From Ascidia mentula (lineage: Eukaryota > Chordata > Ascidiacea > Phlebobranchia > Ascidiidae): 64,000 nt of DNA. The notes below the pieces were generated by a model. The model was not told the DNA's origin. It was given only the letters and a program-made list of their open reading frames with translations, and ran no database searches. Below, one piece after another: positions 22,226 to 33,141 of the stretch (position 1 is its first letter; every line of letters starts with the position of its first letter). The stretch is from assembly GCA_947561715.1 (NCBI GenBank), contig OX387199.1, forward strand, positions 4,593,001 to 4,657,000, written 5' to 3'. The translations under genes were made by a program, and so were the position numbers.

Positions 22226-23340
22226 TTATATTTTGCGAGTTGCTTTTCCACGTTCTTTAACCTCCAGCATGTTTGGTCGTTCTCTTGGATTTTGTTGCCA
22301 GCATTTTTCCATAACATCTTGCATAAGCTGAATACATTCCTTATCCCTAACATCCATCCTCTTCCCCAGGATTTGTTTAATTTTGTCAGTGTTGGGTCGA
22401 GATCCGAACTTAACTGCTTCAACGAACACTTCAGGTGGTGTTGTAAATGGATGCTGTCTAACCAGCATTGTGTAGAGCATCATCCCAAAACCAAACGCGT
22501 CTTGCTCCTTGCTCAAGGGATGACTTGGATCCTTGAGAACCTCTGGAGCTGTATAAGCTAATGTAAATTGATCTCGTTGTGGATTCTCAGTGAAAGATAG
22601 TGCATTGGTGTAGTTGCACAATTTGGCACCTCCGAAGTCTGAGAGCTTGCAATAGAAATCTTTGGAAATGAGAATGTTTCCAGTTTTTACGTCACAATGA
22701 ACCAAGCGTTTGCGTTTGTTGAAGTTGTGGACAATGCTGAGGCCCCTTGCCACCTCTGTACACTTTTGCAGAATAAGTAAGACAGGAAGTTCCACATCTG
22801 AGTTCAGCAAAAGTTTTTGAAGATTTCCGTAGTTGCAATATTCCATTACAATGGCCATGGCATCTTTCCACTTTGTATAGCCGTACACACGGACCACGTG
22901 ATCGTTGTCGGAACTATATTTGAGGGCAAGCTCATTTTCAATCCTTCATAAAACGCAAATCACATTTTTATTACTACCTGTTTTCACTACATCACTTCCT
23001 ACGTTGTATGACATAATCAGAAATATACTCACATGTCTCGGATGTATTTTCCCTTTTTCATAGAATAACATTTGAGAACAACTGGACCAAGGATTTGGTG
23101 CAAAGCAAGTCTAACTACAGCAAAACCTCCCGAACCCAAATCTCCTTTCTTTCCAGGAATGCAGAGAAATTCCTTCGGGTCGTATTCGTGTAACTAAGAT
23201 TAACAAATATACGTCACCAAATGGTTAACATAATCATCGTGGCCGTGCTTAAAGCGCCCACGCTTTGCCGAAAGCAAATTCAAATGTATTACGGAAGATT
23301 TTAAGTTATTTTCATTGCTTACCTTTGACGAAGTATTCAT
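22226..23340 (-). CDS. TKL-like protein kinase K1', C-terminally truncated
   Basis: Duplicate of K1. Exons on the complement: 23323-23340 (MNTSSK), 23033-23193 and 22226-22943; 298 aa. Glycine loop, VVLK, HCDVKTGN, DFG and APE are all intact. It shares the 2-nt deletion that ends the protein after LEVKERGKATRKI. Differences from K1 include RDKECIQ for RDKESIQ and LQKCTEV for LQMCTEV. The shared truncation suggests that either the short form is tolerated or both copies are decaying; the still-open kinase domain favours tolerance. Confidence 0.8.
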
Positions 23341-24770
23341 TATTTAATAGTTCTGATGAAAGACAAACGGCAATGAAAATTATGATGAAAACAGCAAAAC
23401 TGTTTTCCAAATAATACAACCTTTCAACCGGTAACTTCAACAATTTGCCCTTCCTGCGGGTGTCAATCAATCAGACCAACGTCATAAAAACTTCTGCAAA
23501 GCGAGTCTTGCGATATTTCCAAGCTTACCGGATGTGACGTGTCTTCGTGATTAATGGAGAATTCCTGCTCTGGTTTTGGACGAAAGTCAGAACTCTCGTT
23601 AAGTGATTAACTTCTTAAATCCTTCCAAAAAATGAAACACGAAGAGCCGCAAAACTATTTCTTGTTTTCCTATGTTGACTTTATACAGATACCGAACACT
23701 TAACAAATGATTATGTCGGCTGTTAAGCTATTCCTACATGACACAAGGAAACATATATAGCATAGACCAATTTAAAACAAAGCAGTAGAAAGTGAGATTT
23801 TTCAAAGTAAAAGTGAAACTTAATTCTACATTGCTCAAGCCAGTATTTGTCCATTTGTACTTAAAATATCGACTAAGAACCGCCAAGATCTTAATTAACA
23901 AAAGCAGTTGCTTTGCTACTAAAGACCTAACCACGAATCAAGATCAAATTGATATATGGGTCGGGCACTTGACCAATGCTGCCAAACGCCCGCCCGCCTT
24001 CAGAAGTTGTTCGCATCAGAATTAGTTTTACTTTAGCTTCTGCACGCCACCAGCGGAAACTATTAAAAAAAAATTAATTCGGCTTGGTGGCGCACAAGAG
24101 TGGATATGTATTAGCTGCTATGTACGTGAACAGTCGTTCAGTATTGCATTACAAACGATGTGGTTGCGCATTTTTTATTATTTTTAGCAATGAAATGTCA
24201 AATTATTTTTAGTCTTTTATCGTATTGTATTTTTTCAATGAAATGTCGTGGAGAGGAGTTGTAAGCAATTACAGGTGTTTTTCTGTTGAACATCAGTATG
24301 CCTCGAAAGATCTTTTTTAGTGTTCATGAAAGAAAGTGTGCGATTTTAAAGCCTTTACAAGTATAAATCACAATTTTGTAGTCGAATATCATTTGTCCAA
24401 GTTTTGAATTAATGTAACATAAATATCAGGATTTTTTATTTTACATCTAAATGAGGCATTTGATTTTTGTTACTACGTTCAGTTTTTTGCACTTACTTCG
24501 ATTTGTCACCAAGCTTTCGCCACAACAGAAAGACTTAATTCAAGTTCTGTGTATTTTTGAAGCAGAATATAAGAATGTCGGAACGTTGCAATGGTAAAGG
24601 CAAAAGTAGGCGTAAACATACCGAAATTTAGTATTTATTTAACAACAGCTCCGTAACAAACTTTTACATCAAAGCCTGTCATTTCATAACGATTGCATTA
24701 TATGTTTTATCGAAAAGGTATGCGTTATATCTTCGATGGGTCACACTCTGATCCGTCGAACAAGTGTAAT
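23341..24770. repeat. Family A block spacer, third copy
   Basis: Matches about 9890-11258 and 18420-19719, with the inverted-repeat module at 24044-24092. A short internal deletion near 23349 removes sequence just upstream of the K1' first exon. No gene. Confidence 0.65.
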
Positions 24771-25852
24771 TTAGTAAAAGTTTATCATGCGCATTGCAAC
24801 GCAGCCAAATATCATCGGTATAATGCCACTGAAGGCAACCAGGGACGTAGCATCACTGGTTGAGGTCGGTGGAACGGGTGTTGGTGATACTGATGGTGGT
24901 GGCATCGACGACATTGCTGGTTGGGTAGCCATTCCAGCAGTGTAATTCATCCGTAGACTGGCAACTGTGTTGTTGTTGCAATTGTCTGTGTTGCAACAGG
25001 CAGCATCACACGCACTGAAAAAAGTGGTACATGGAATTTTTGTAAACCGTATTTTCTGACTGCACAGTTCTTACCATACTGCATAAAGTGTATATATAAT
25101 ACGCGATGATATTTTAGTTACAACAAAGTATAAGCGTTTCCAGTTTACTTTTCTTGACGGGTAATATGTTGTTTCCAAAGATTGACTATCAGTTAAAGTT
25201 GGCTTTATTGATTGAAGCAGTATAACCTTATATTACGTATGACATTTTGTTCATTTTTCTGAATACATACTTGATAGCGCTGGTAAGAGTGGAAAAGGAT
25301 GGCACAAGTTGAGCTATAATGGTTTTGGTTTCCATGATGCAAGTTGCTACACTGGACATAATGACGGTGCAGTTGGCTTTAGGAAGGCAGGCCAGGCCAG
25401 AAGCTGTTGCAGTCTGAGGACCAAGGGCAGCGCCAACTGTAAGGGTAAAAAACAGGAAAATTATGCAATGAAAACCTATTAAAAAAGGTTGCTCCTGTCT
25501 TATCGTAGTGTAGGTTATAGTAACAACATAAAGGTCATGATTTTTTAGCAAAAACTCGTTGTTTGCGACAATCGTAATGGAACAGGTTAAGCAATGCTGC
25601 ACGCGCCATGCATTATAATATAACCGGATTTGGTGTATGGATGACATTAAGTTTAATGCACGCATACCTACCGTTTATTCTTACACATTGAGGATCAACC
25701 ATACTCATGGGGCATGTCGTCATGTTATACACTGTTGTGGATTGTTGCCCCAGAGCAGTTAAATTCATGTAACCGTTGTAGCAGCTAATCGCATCAGTAG
25801 AACACACTAGCGCCATGACGGGCAGTAGTACGGTAAGACAGAAAAGTTTCAT
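24771..25852 (-). CDS. Ly6/uPAR three-finger protein, family A copy 3
   Basis: Exons on the complement: 25672-25852, 25271-25436 and 24771-25014; 196 aa. Signal peptide MKLFCLTVLLPVMALVCSTDA, then SCYNGY, TTCPMSM, PQC, ACLPKANC and ACDAACCNTDNCN. The stalk is shorter than in copy 1 (one PPP/SPTP module) and the hydrophobic tail has GCV for GWV. The intron-1 acceptor is a good TTACAG. This is the best-formed family A gene. The block ends near 26.8 kb without a kinase gene. Confidence 0.87.
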
Positions 25853-28471
25853 TGTATATTTCGTAGTTGTTGTTACTAGTTTGACACAAACCTGTTGACA
25901 AGAAAATCATAAACACATATGTTAAACGTTGTTGGCATAAAGCTGCAACTCAAGTAGTACCATTCGAACATTTTTGTGCATTTAAAATGATTTATTTGAC
26001 AGCAGAAAGCAGGTCAAAGGCTAAGCTTGACCATTCAACTGCCCTGAACAAGATTTAAATCAAAAACCAACAAAAAGTGTTTCAAGAATTAAAATCGATA
26101 CATAGAAATATTCAAGTTCCCGAACAATCGTTGCATATCAAAAGACTAGAGATCTGTTATCAACGCTTATAACTGTTAAACTATCGCCAAATCTCCAGCG
26201 CCTCTCTCAACTCTATTCTTACGTTCGGTCGCATCCGCCGCAGTGAAGTTTTTCAGTATGCGTCAGATCAGCCCCTATTGGCTGTAATTTACTTCCTTGT
26301 AGCAAAGTTGTCGAATGTTTTTGCAGTTTCCTTAAACTCTTATTTTCTACCGAATATTTGGGCAGGGTTAACGGCCAGGAGTAATCAAATCTTGGTGCGC
26401 CAAGATACTGAATTTTACTCGAACTTATTAGTGAAATGCTCTGTTGCCAACCCAAACTTTGTACGTATAATTTCTGCACCCAATTATATTAACTTTTCGC
26501 AATTTGTGAACTTTGTATATTAACGTTTTGTAAATTTAAACCTTAACAAACGAAATAGTACTCCCTGTAAGTACAGTGTGATTGGCTGTCCCTTCAGTAC
26601 GCCAACATCTTAAAATTTTGTGGACAATTAAAGACTTTCCTATATAAAACCAAACCCATCCCTTTTTCAAAAGTCACGCAGCAACGCTAAATATGCTCAC
26701 CACAATTGTTATATCTACTAGTTCATATAATAGGATTTATCCCAACGTCACTCGATAACTTGATAATAGTTTCTATAACGTTGTGGCATTCTGGTAGATA
26801 ATCATCCAAGAATTATTGCCGGCCACACTTTTTCTAGTCAATCACACTCAGCGCACATTTTGAAACTAAGAGAAAAGCCGGCACGAGTCATCGCATTACG
26901 CGGACTGCGCGGGACCTTCTGTGCAATGTGCCCACTCCCTCCTGTGTTGTGAGTCTAAACCCGCTGGCCCTCAACAAGCTTGGCAGGTGGGAAGGAAACG
27001 CCTTCAAGCATCATGCTGCATCCGATGTTGTGATGTACGGTAACCTCTGGCTGATGTAACGCCGAAATGAAAACAACTTCAAGCTTCTTACGTCTTATTT
27101 AGGAATTTACAAAACTCACTAATACATACGGCGGCATGTTCGCGATGTAATGTTTTCTTGTAGCATTGGTTCCTGTAGCGTTCTTCTAGCGAAAACGTAT
27201 TATTTTGATCGACGTTATCGTAGCTGATAGTCAAATACATTCGTTAGAATATCGTCGGAACCGTCGATTACAATAAATATGTTTCTGAGAGAATACATTA
27301 CAAAAATGTGAAGAAACACAAGCAAAATTTCTCTATATGCAACAATCGCTTGCAGGTCATGCTGGCGATATTTAACCTCTGTGGATTAATCATCAATCCA
27401 TATCCAGAATAGGGAAGTTTGGTGCAAAAGATTTTGTATATTTAGGCAGAAGTGCCCTTATCAAGCACAACGTTCGTAAATCCACTTTACTTCCTAGAAT
27501 AACAATAACTTCGTTGGCCAAATGACAAAAGCCCCAACAGCCGCCTTCGAGACGGCAAGTTCCTGTTTAGTGTAAGCGCTTACAGTCGTGACCCTTGTCA
27601 TTGCATAGGAGGATGTAGCTCCTCGTTTCTGGCCTGTAAAGTGCGCTACGGTTTTCTTGAAACGAACGACACAACAAAACGCCGGCAGTTATTTTTGAAC
27701 TTTTTGCTGTTTAAGAAAAATGCACGTATTTGACGGTCAAATACGCAACAAAACACTATTGTGTGTCTGTCCACTTATGATAGGAAATAAACGTGTAAAG
27801 GTTCCACAATTCTTGTCGGTTCGGAAATATATAACAAGGCGACGAAAACATAATGGCCGCCACAGAAGTTCATGAAAACGTTCAACATATTTTATTTGGT
27901 GTTTTACTCGGGTGAACAAAGAACCAAGATAATCCCCATTCCTGGGTCGGTGCATGTTTTTCGTAAATAGGCATTGATCCCAGGTAGCAAGCTTATCGCG
28001 AAAGACGGAACGAGAACAAGATACCGCAACAGCTTCTAGTTTAACGCTCAAGACGGAAGTAATGTGCATACAGTTGAACTGAGTCATGACGCTACGTCAC
28101 TCCTCCACTGAGCGGCGCACAAGTTCCAGTGTTAAACTGAACAAATCCGGGCAAAAACAACATCGGTTAAGCGACCGACACATACACCAAGAAGAAAACC
28201 TGAGCGGGTTGCTTGACAAGAATACCCTGGGTTCGAATCCAAAGAAAAATATTGTATAGATAACAGTCACATTTATAGCAAGAATTTAATGTGAATTGGT
28301 TTATCGTAGTCCCTGCTGGTTTGTGGCGTTTTTACTCAAAAGTGAAAAGAGTCATTGGAAAGTAGCTCAACACAAACAAATAAAGCATAAATGACATCAG
28401 TATATGTTTGCTTGCGGAGGATTGTAGAGAAATCAATAAAATCGTAGGTCATGAACGTAATACTCGCTTAC
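25853..28471. other. Intergenic, with the empty site of retroposon R1
   Basis: The part to about 26.8 kb is homologous to 7300-8480 but lacks R1. From 26.8 to 28.3 kb the sequence is unlike the rest of the window and holds no recognisable gene. At 28310-28420 it resembles 59240-59345. A GGTTCGAATCC B-box-like string at 28230-28240 has no matching tRNA around it. Confidence 0.5.
26512..26525 (+). other. Pre-insertion (empty) site for R1
   Basis: TTTGTATATTAACG occurs once, inside sequence that otherwise aligns on both sides with the flanks of R1 (CTGCACCCAATTATAT to the left, TTTTG.AAATT to the right). It differs by one base from the duplicated 14-mer around R1. Confidence 0.88.
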
Positions 28472-28649
28472 CGTCCAATCTCAGACATCGACTATCAGAA
28501 CAGGAGGTGCTCTTAAAACTTTCTCGAGGGAGAAGAAAATTCACATCCAAATCTTTGTATCCGTCATAGCAATTGAGTGCCTCGGTATCGTACATTAAGC
28601 CAGCCAAGGCAATGATGACAACCAGCAGTTTATTAATAACACAGTTCAT
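28472..28649 (-). pseudogene. Orphan exon 1 of a Ly6 B1 gene
   Basis: Intact signal exon (MNCVINKLLVVIIALAGLM..., NCYDGY, TSC, SRC) with the GTAAGC donor at 28471. No B1 exon 2 or 3 follows down to 27.7 kb; the sequence changes at about 28440. It marks the left end of the B array. Confidence 0.75.
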
Positions 28650-30172
28650 ACTGATTTTGATGTGACGCTAACATGCAGTAAACCCTGTACAAACGGAAAG
28701 TTGTAACCAACACAAAGTCGCTTCCGCTTTTCAAATGTCCATGCATCGAGTTCCTAAAACAGCTAAACTTTTGATTCTCACATCCAACATAAAAAGCACA
28801 TCAGGAAGATACAAAAACGTTTTATACGTTTCGCCCTTTGTCTTTACTGCTAATACGACCCCTTTACCGATTCCCAAAACAATGGTTGTGCTTTCTCAGT
28901 CTGCTGGATTTGGTCGTAAATGTGCCACACATTTTTGAGCCCGTTACCACACAGCTATTGGCCCTAAAATACCTTAAAACCTCGGTGGTTTTACTAGCTG
29001 CAATAAAACACCGCTTTCTTAAACGATACCTCTTTTGGTTTTCATAACGCCACACGACATATGCCAGATAGCGAAACTCAAACATTTTGTTTCTATTGTT
29101 GGGTTAAGGTGAAAGCGATTGGGTATTTTTAGGGGGTGCATTGTTGTCTTAATTTCAGTGCGTCGGGAGTTTTGAGCCATTGTAGTTTAAAATGTATTCA
29201 GTTCCTCTTTCGATTCGCGTAAGGTATGTACATAAATTGACGACACGTCCTTGTTTGAGTAGCAAACAGATGATATCTTATAGAATCCCCTGATCACATT
29301 TATAGATTTTGAACCGAGATTTAAGCTGGTAGAATATTTGGTTTCTTAACGATATGCCACAGCTCCCTTGTGGTCAATACTTAACCTGTAACTGCATACT
29401 AAACATGGAACACGTCTTGCGATCAACGCACAGCATTCAGTCAAAAATTATCGTTGATCCTTTTGCCTGGTACACACTTAGCTCAAATATGAAATCCTCT
29501 TTGATTGTGGTTCAAATACTTAAAATTGCCACAAAGTTACTTACATACTACCAGTAAGTGGAACAACAAATCTAATTACAAGGGATGCCGCATACTGAAG
29601 TGAAAACTAACTTTTCCATTGGCACCCGTTAGTTCTCAACCGGGGCAAGACAGCGTACTATTTTTTTACCTTCTGGAATGCCTTGAGTTACATTTTATGT
29701 TGATCTGATAAACCGAAAAAACGATCACGTCACGAAATACAACTGGCTATACTGTAATTGCATGCGTGTTGAACGTGATCAATGCAAGCAAAGTCAAAAT
29801 ATACACAACAACAACAGAAATTCGCTTGTTGTGGAATGGTTTGAAAACGTCGATTTTGAGAAAACTCCATACATTTCTTCGTTGTTTGACAACGTTTATG
29901 TTGGTTTGAGTTTTTGCAATCATGCAATTGACTCTGCATTTGTAATAGCCTTCGGTGTCCTTACTTTAAAGTGAAACCGTAACTTAACACGAACTAAACT
30001 ATATGTCATGAAGTATACCCTGACCTTCGTAGGTTAGCTGATATTCATGTACAGCTTTATGGAGTAATTATAATAACAACACTTAGCCAAAACAGTAACA
30101 ATATTGCTAAATAACCTTAGCTCCAACCATCATCACGTGATGTAAAGTGACATCGTGATGTGAACTCTCAAA
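28650..30172. repeat. B-array intergenic spacer
   Basis: Non-coding unit that recurs upstream of every B1 gene and downstream of every B2 gene (34451-35904, 37344-38427, about 40200-41530, 47221-48304, 49744-51284, 53050-54327, 56290-57568, 61351-62428). Short plus-strand ORFs recur with it (29354-29557, 29762-29974), but sister copies carry stops or lack the start, so I do not call them genes. Confidence 0.75.
30131..30160. repeat. Conserved hairpin with CACGTG palindrome
   Basis: The 12-bp perfect palindrome CATCACGTGATG is followed, across a short AAAGTG loop, by ACATCGTGATG, which can pair with it as an 11-bp stem with a 2-nt bulge. It sits about 10-25 bp beyond the stop codon of the B2-type exon 3 (or the B1 hybrid exon). 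Ten copies: 30131, 35863, 38386, 41448, 42602, 48263, 51232, 54275, 57516 and 62392. Because it lies past the stop codon it could act in the 3' UTR or as an E-box-like site; neither is shown. Confidence 0.8.
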
Positions 30173-31720
30173 TTAATAAAATGTGATTAACAATAAGATT
30201 GAAGCACAAAGCATCAGAAATACTCTTCCGTCCATTTGCAAGGTGTTTCCCGAAGATGTTAAAATGGATGATACAGATGTTGTTTTTGTTGGCATGGCAC
30301 TAGTCGTCGAAGTTGTCGAACTCCTTGGAGCTTCGAGAATGCTCGCCACGCTTTGACTGTTGCAGCCGTCTGAGTCGCAACACGCCGCTTTGCATTTACT
30401 GCAATATTAAGGAATTGCACGTTTCGGTTTTGTTCTGACGACAAAACACTAAACTTATCTGGAAATCAATCACGCCATTGCAACAATTATAACTAGATAA
30501 AAATAAACCACACTATGTATAGCAAAGAATTCAACACCCTGTATTAGACCTCAGGGTATTCGTTCACCCTCTTGAAACATGCTTACAATCTTAATGAACA
30601 ATTTTCATTAGGTGACCCACTATCTTTGAGGAATTGCCTGATTTGGGGTGATCGGCTTACCAGCGATGGAACAAAACGATTAAGTAGAGTTTGTGTAGAC
30701 TGAATGCAAGCTGCCTGGCTCGATATCCCGATGAAAAGTAAAAAATCTTTTCTATCGTATTTTGTACATTAGGTTCACTGGCATCGCAACCACTTTTCCC
30801 CGACAAATCAGAGCGGGATATGAAAAATCTTGCTTCCTGAGAGGTTTGAAGTCACGACCCTGGGCATATCGGACCCAAATGGAATTCTACGGAACTCAGC
30901 GGTTAGTATGGGAAAATACAGTTTGTTTCTGCTGCCAGACATATTACTCAATAATTTAAAGCTCCTCTGGCACACAAACTAGTTGTTTGGATGACGTTTC
31001 GGTCGTTATACAAGAGACCTTCACAATAAAACACAGAAATGCTTCATGCGCATGGTCGTGACTTCAAACTTTAACAGGAGCTTCATTTTTTAAATCTCGT
31101 TCCAGCTTGTCAGCAAAAACTAACTTTGACCCGGTTTGGCTGAAATGATCTGGCTACAACACCATTGAATCACTTCCTACTTATATTGGCAACTTATTAA
31201 CTTTTTTACCTGATTCGCGGTGAATAGTTTGCCGCATTTGGTACAGTTTGAACAAGCTGTTTGTTTGTTGCTTCAGTGCAAGCTGAGAACCCAGCCATTA
31301 TAATGGTGCATTGAGCTTCAGTGTAACAATCCATGGCATAACCGGAAACGGTGTAAAAATTGCTGCGTGGGCAGTTGCTGCAAAAAAAATCGAGGTTGAT
31401 GTTGAAAGTTGCACTGCCCGTTAATCGGACATGAGCGCGCACAAGGACATTTTTTATAATTTTGCATTTGCTGCAAAACAAAATTCAAAGAATTTTTAAA
31501 CCGTTGCGTTGAAATTTGGCATATGGAGACAAATACAAAAATCAAGGTCGTACAAACCTTCCACACGCAAACACCTTTTCCCTTGACAGCATTGCTTGTC
31601 GTTTACAGCAGTGCTGTAGGATCCACCATTGTCCACAAACCCGTACTTGCAGGTCAAGGCGTTCGCACACAACGGGGACAAAAGAAGAAAATGGAAACAC
31701 AAGCTGGAAATTACCCCCAT
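30173..31720 (-). pseudogene. Ly6 family B2 copy 1, frameshifted
   Basis: Exons on the complement: 31558-31720, 31210-31377 and 30173-30398. Signal peptide MGVISSLCFHFLLLSPLCANA. Exon 2 is 168 nt where every full-length sister has 169: a run of T is one base short (AATTTTTACACC here, AATTTTTTACACC in 43692-43860), which breaks the frame before YTVSGYAMDC. Exon 1 also has an extra cysteine (DKQCCQG for DKQCGQG). Either it is a pseudogene or the run is a sequencing error. An upstream in-frame ATG at 31789 would bury the signal peptide, so I start at 31720. Confidence 0.75.
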
Positions 31721-32185
31721 AAGGTCGCGTGCACAGGTTTGAAGAACAGACAATTCGTTTCTATTAAATATTCTCTCTACCGCCCTCATACAAGCATCAA
31801 TATCACTATAAATTTGGCATTTCTACTTTGTATAGAGACTATAACGCTTAATTGTAAGTAAAGTAAATATTTAAAAGTCTGTTTTTTAGCCTTTTATGTT
31901 TGTTTTTGAAACGGTAAAAAGAGGACGTTAAACTGCCCTGTGCTAGAGAGTGTGCCTTAGAGCCCGTGCCCATCTTCTTTTGAACATTTGGCCCGAGAAT
32001 TATGCGGTTAACTCAGCCAACGGTTCCTTTTTTAAGTAACTGTGTCGTGGTGTCAAAAAGCACCCTTTCTGTTGATTCGCTGAAATGACGTAAGGCCTAA
32101 CTTTGTTTAATGATCCAAGGATGAATATTTATTAGATAGGGAAATACATATCTGTACTTTAATACTTCTTAATATAAAAATTCAT

Positions 32186-32377
32186 CATGGTTCGTCTCTG
32201 TTGTTTGGTACTCAGTATAGGGTACCCAACAGATCGACGTTGACCGGACAGGTACCACAAAGTGGAATCTAGTGTGCCTGCTAGTGTATAAGCTAGCACA
32301 GTGCCACTGCAACAGCTGCACTGATGAGACCTCACAGGTCGAAAAAGTGCGTGTACACACCCTGTCTCCAGCTTACC
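32186..32377 (+). mobile_element. Hammerhead retroposon R2, single-unit form
   Basis: A 192-bp insert between copies of AAAATTCAT (32177-32185 and 32378-32386). The body contains GGTACTCAGTATAGGGTACC and GTACCACAAAGTGG hairpins and differs from R1, so it is a second subfamily. It ends in a ribozyme followed by TTACC. The paralogous locus 44670-45152 has the same borders but one more unit. Confidence 0.8.
32315..32372 (+). ncRNA. Hammerhead ribozyme, subfamily II, weakened
   Basis: GCTGCA, CTGATGA, GACCT-CAC-AGGTC and GAA are perfect. Stem III opens AAAG instead of ACAG (one pair lost), and the 3' strand of stem I is TCCAGC (one mismatch). The GTC site is kept, with cleavage after 32366. The core is intact, so some activity is possible. 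Confidence 0.82.
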
Positions 32378-33141
32378 AAAATTCATGATCTTCTTCAAGT
32401 TTTACTTAAAACAGTTTGTAGCATTATCACAGTCAACAGCATGTACACTACCACAAGAGTTTCTAAAATCCATGCACATAAGTGTTAATCAATGTTCATT
32501 TGAATGCAACTTCAGCTTCAACACCTTATATTGCGCGACTGTTCCACTTCACCTTAACAAACGACTTGTTTTTGATGCCAAACTGAATCTATTGCATTTG
32601 TAATGACTGTGTTTAGTAAGGAGCAAATTGCACATTTATGCCTTCGAAAGGAACGTTGCATAAAAGCTGGCCCACGTGTTGTCACAACATTACAAGCCGG
32701 TGGGAGGCTTAATGCAAACCGCCACCAATTCAGAGTTCACGTAGTGTTGACAACGTTTGCACAAGGGTCATGAAAGGACAAAAAAAGAAAGACAGAAACG
32801 AATGATCCACCTCTCAATAGTTTGGATAAGTAAACATATGTTATCCTTAAATACTTAGCGGGGAGATAGACTTCGTTTGTCGAAACTTGGGTTCATTGGT
32901 TTTTGCCAGTGTATGACTTAGTTTTATAATATTCCCACTTTTTAACCTTTCTGCAGTCAAATTGACGACACTTTTGAAACATACGATGTGTATTGTTAAT
33001 CCGACTGTGGTAATAGAAGTTGTAATATGTTTTCAAAGCAACATTTAAATCATAAAACAAGCAAGAACAAAACTTCCAACCTAATTTATCCATTTTTTTT
33101 TTTTATTAAAACGAGAAATCCAATACACGGAGCGTAATTAA

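Larger units (their letters stand above)
19250..23400. repeat. Segmental duplication, copy 2 (partner 5700-9880)
   Basis: Same order of Ly6 gene, retroposon, Ly6 exon relic and kinase as copy 1, displaced by about 13,551 bp. Retroposon boundaries, target-site duplication and the kinase frameshift are all shared, so they predate this duplication. Confidence 0.9.
31721..33141. other. Intergenic, with a hammerhead retroposon
   Basis: Should contain the upstream sequence of B2 copy 1. Retroposon R2 is at 32186-32377. The part from about 32640 to 33140 is the 3' flank of the next B1 gene and is similar to 45400-45911 and 59705-60212. No gene. Confidence 0.55.

Noticed and set aside
28229..28240. 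tRNA B-box-like GGGTTCGAATCC
   Set aside because: No A box at the right distance and the following seven bases find no acceptor-stem partner upstream, so no tRNA cloverleaf can be drawn.
29354..29557. Recurring plus-strand ORF starting MPQLPCGQYL (also 37611, 47488, 50458, 61618)
   Set aside because: The start codon is absent in the copies near 35090, 40670, 53510 and 56750, and there is no signal, domain or splice context.
29762..29974. Recurring plus-strand ORF of about 65 codons (also at 35518, 38041, 41103, 47918, 53931, 62046)
   Set aside because: Open in several copies only because the copies are nearly identical; copies at about 50880 and 57175 have a TGA or lack the frame, and no domain is visible.
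31523..31861. 112-codon plus-strand ORFs repeated at each B2 gene
   Set aside because: Antisense shadow of B2 exon 1 and its upstream flank.
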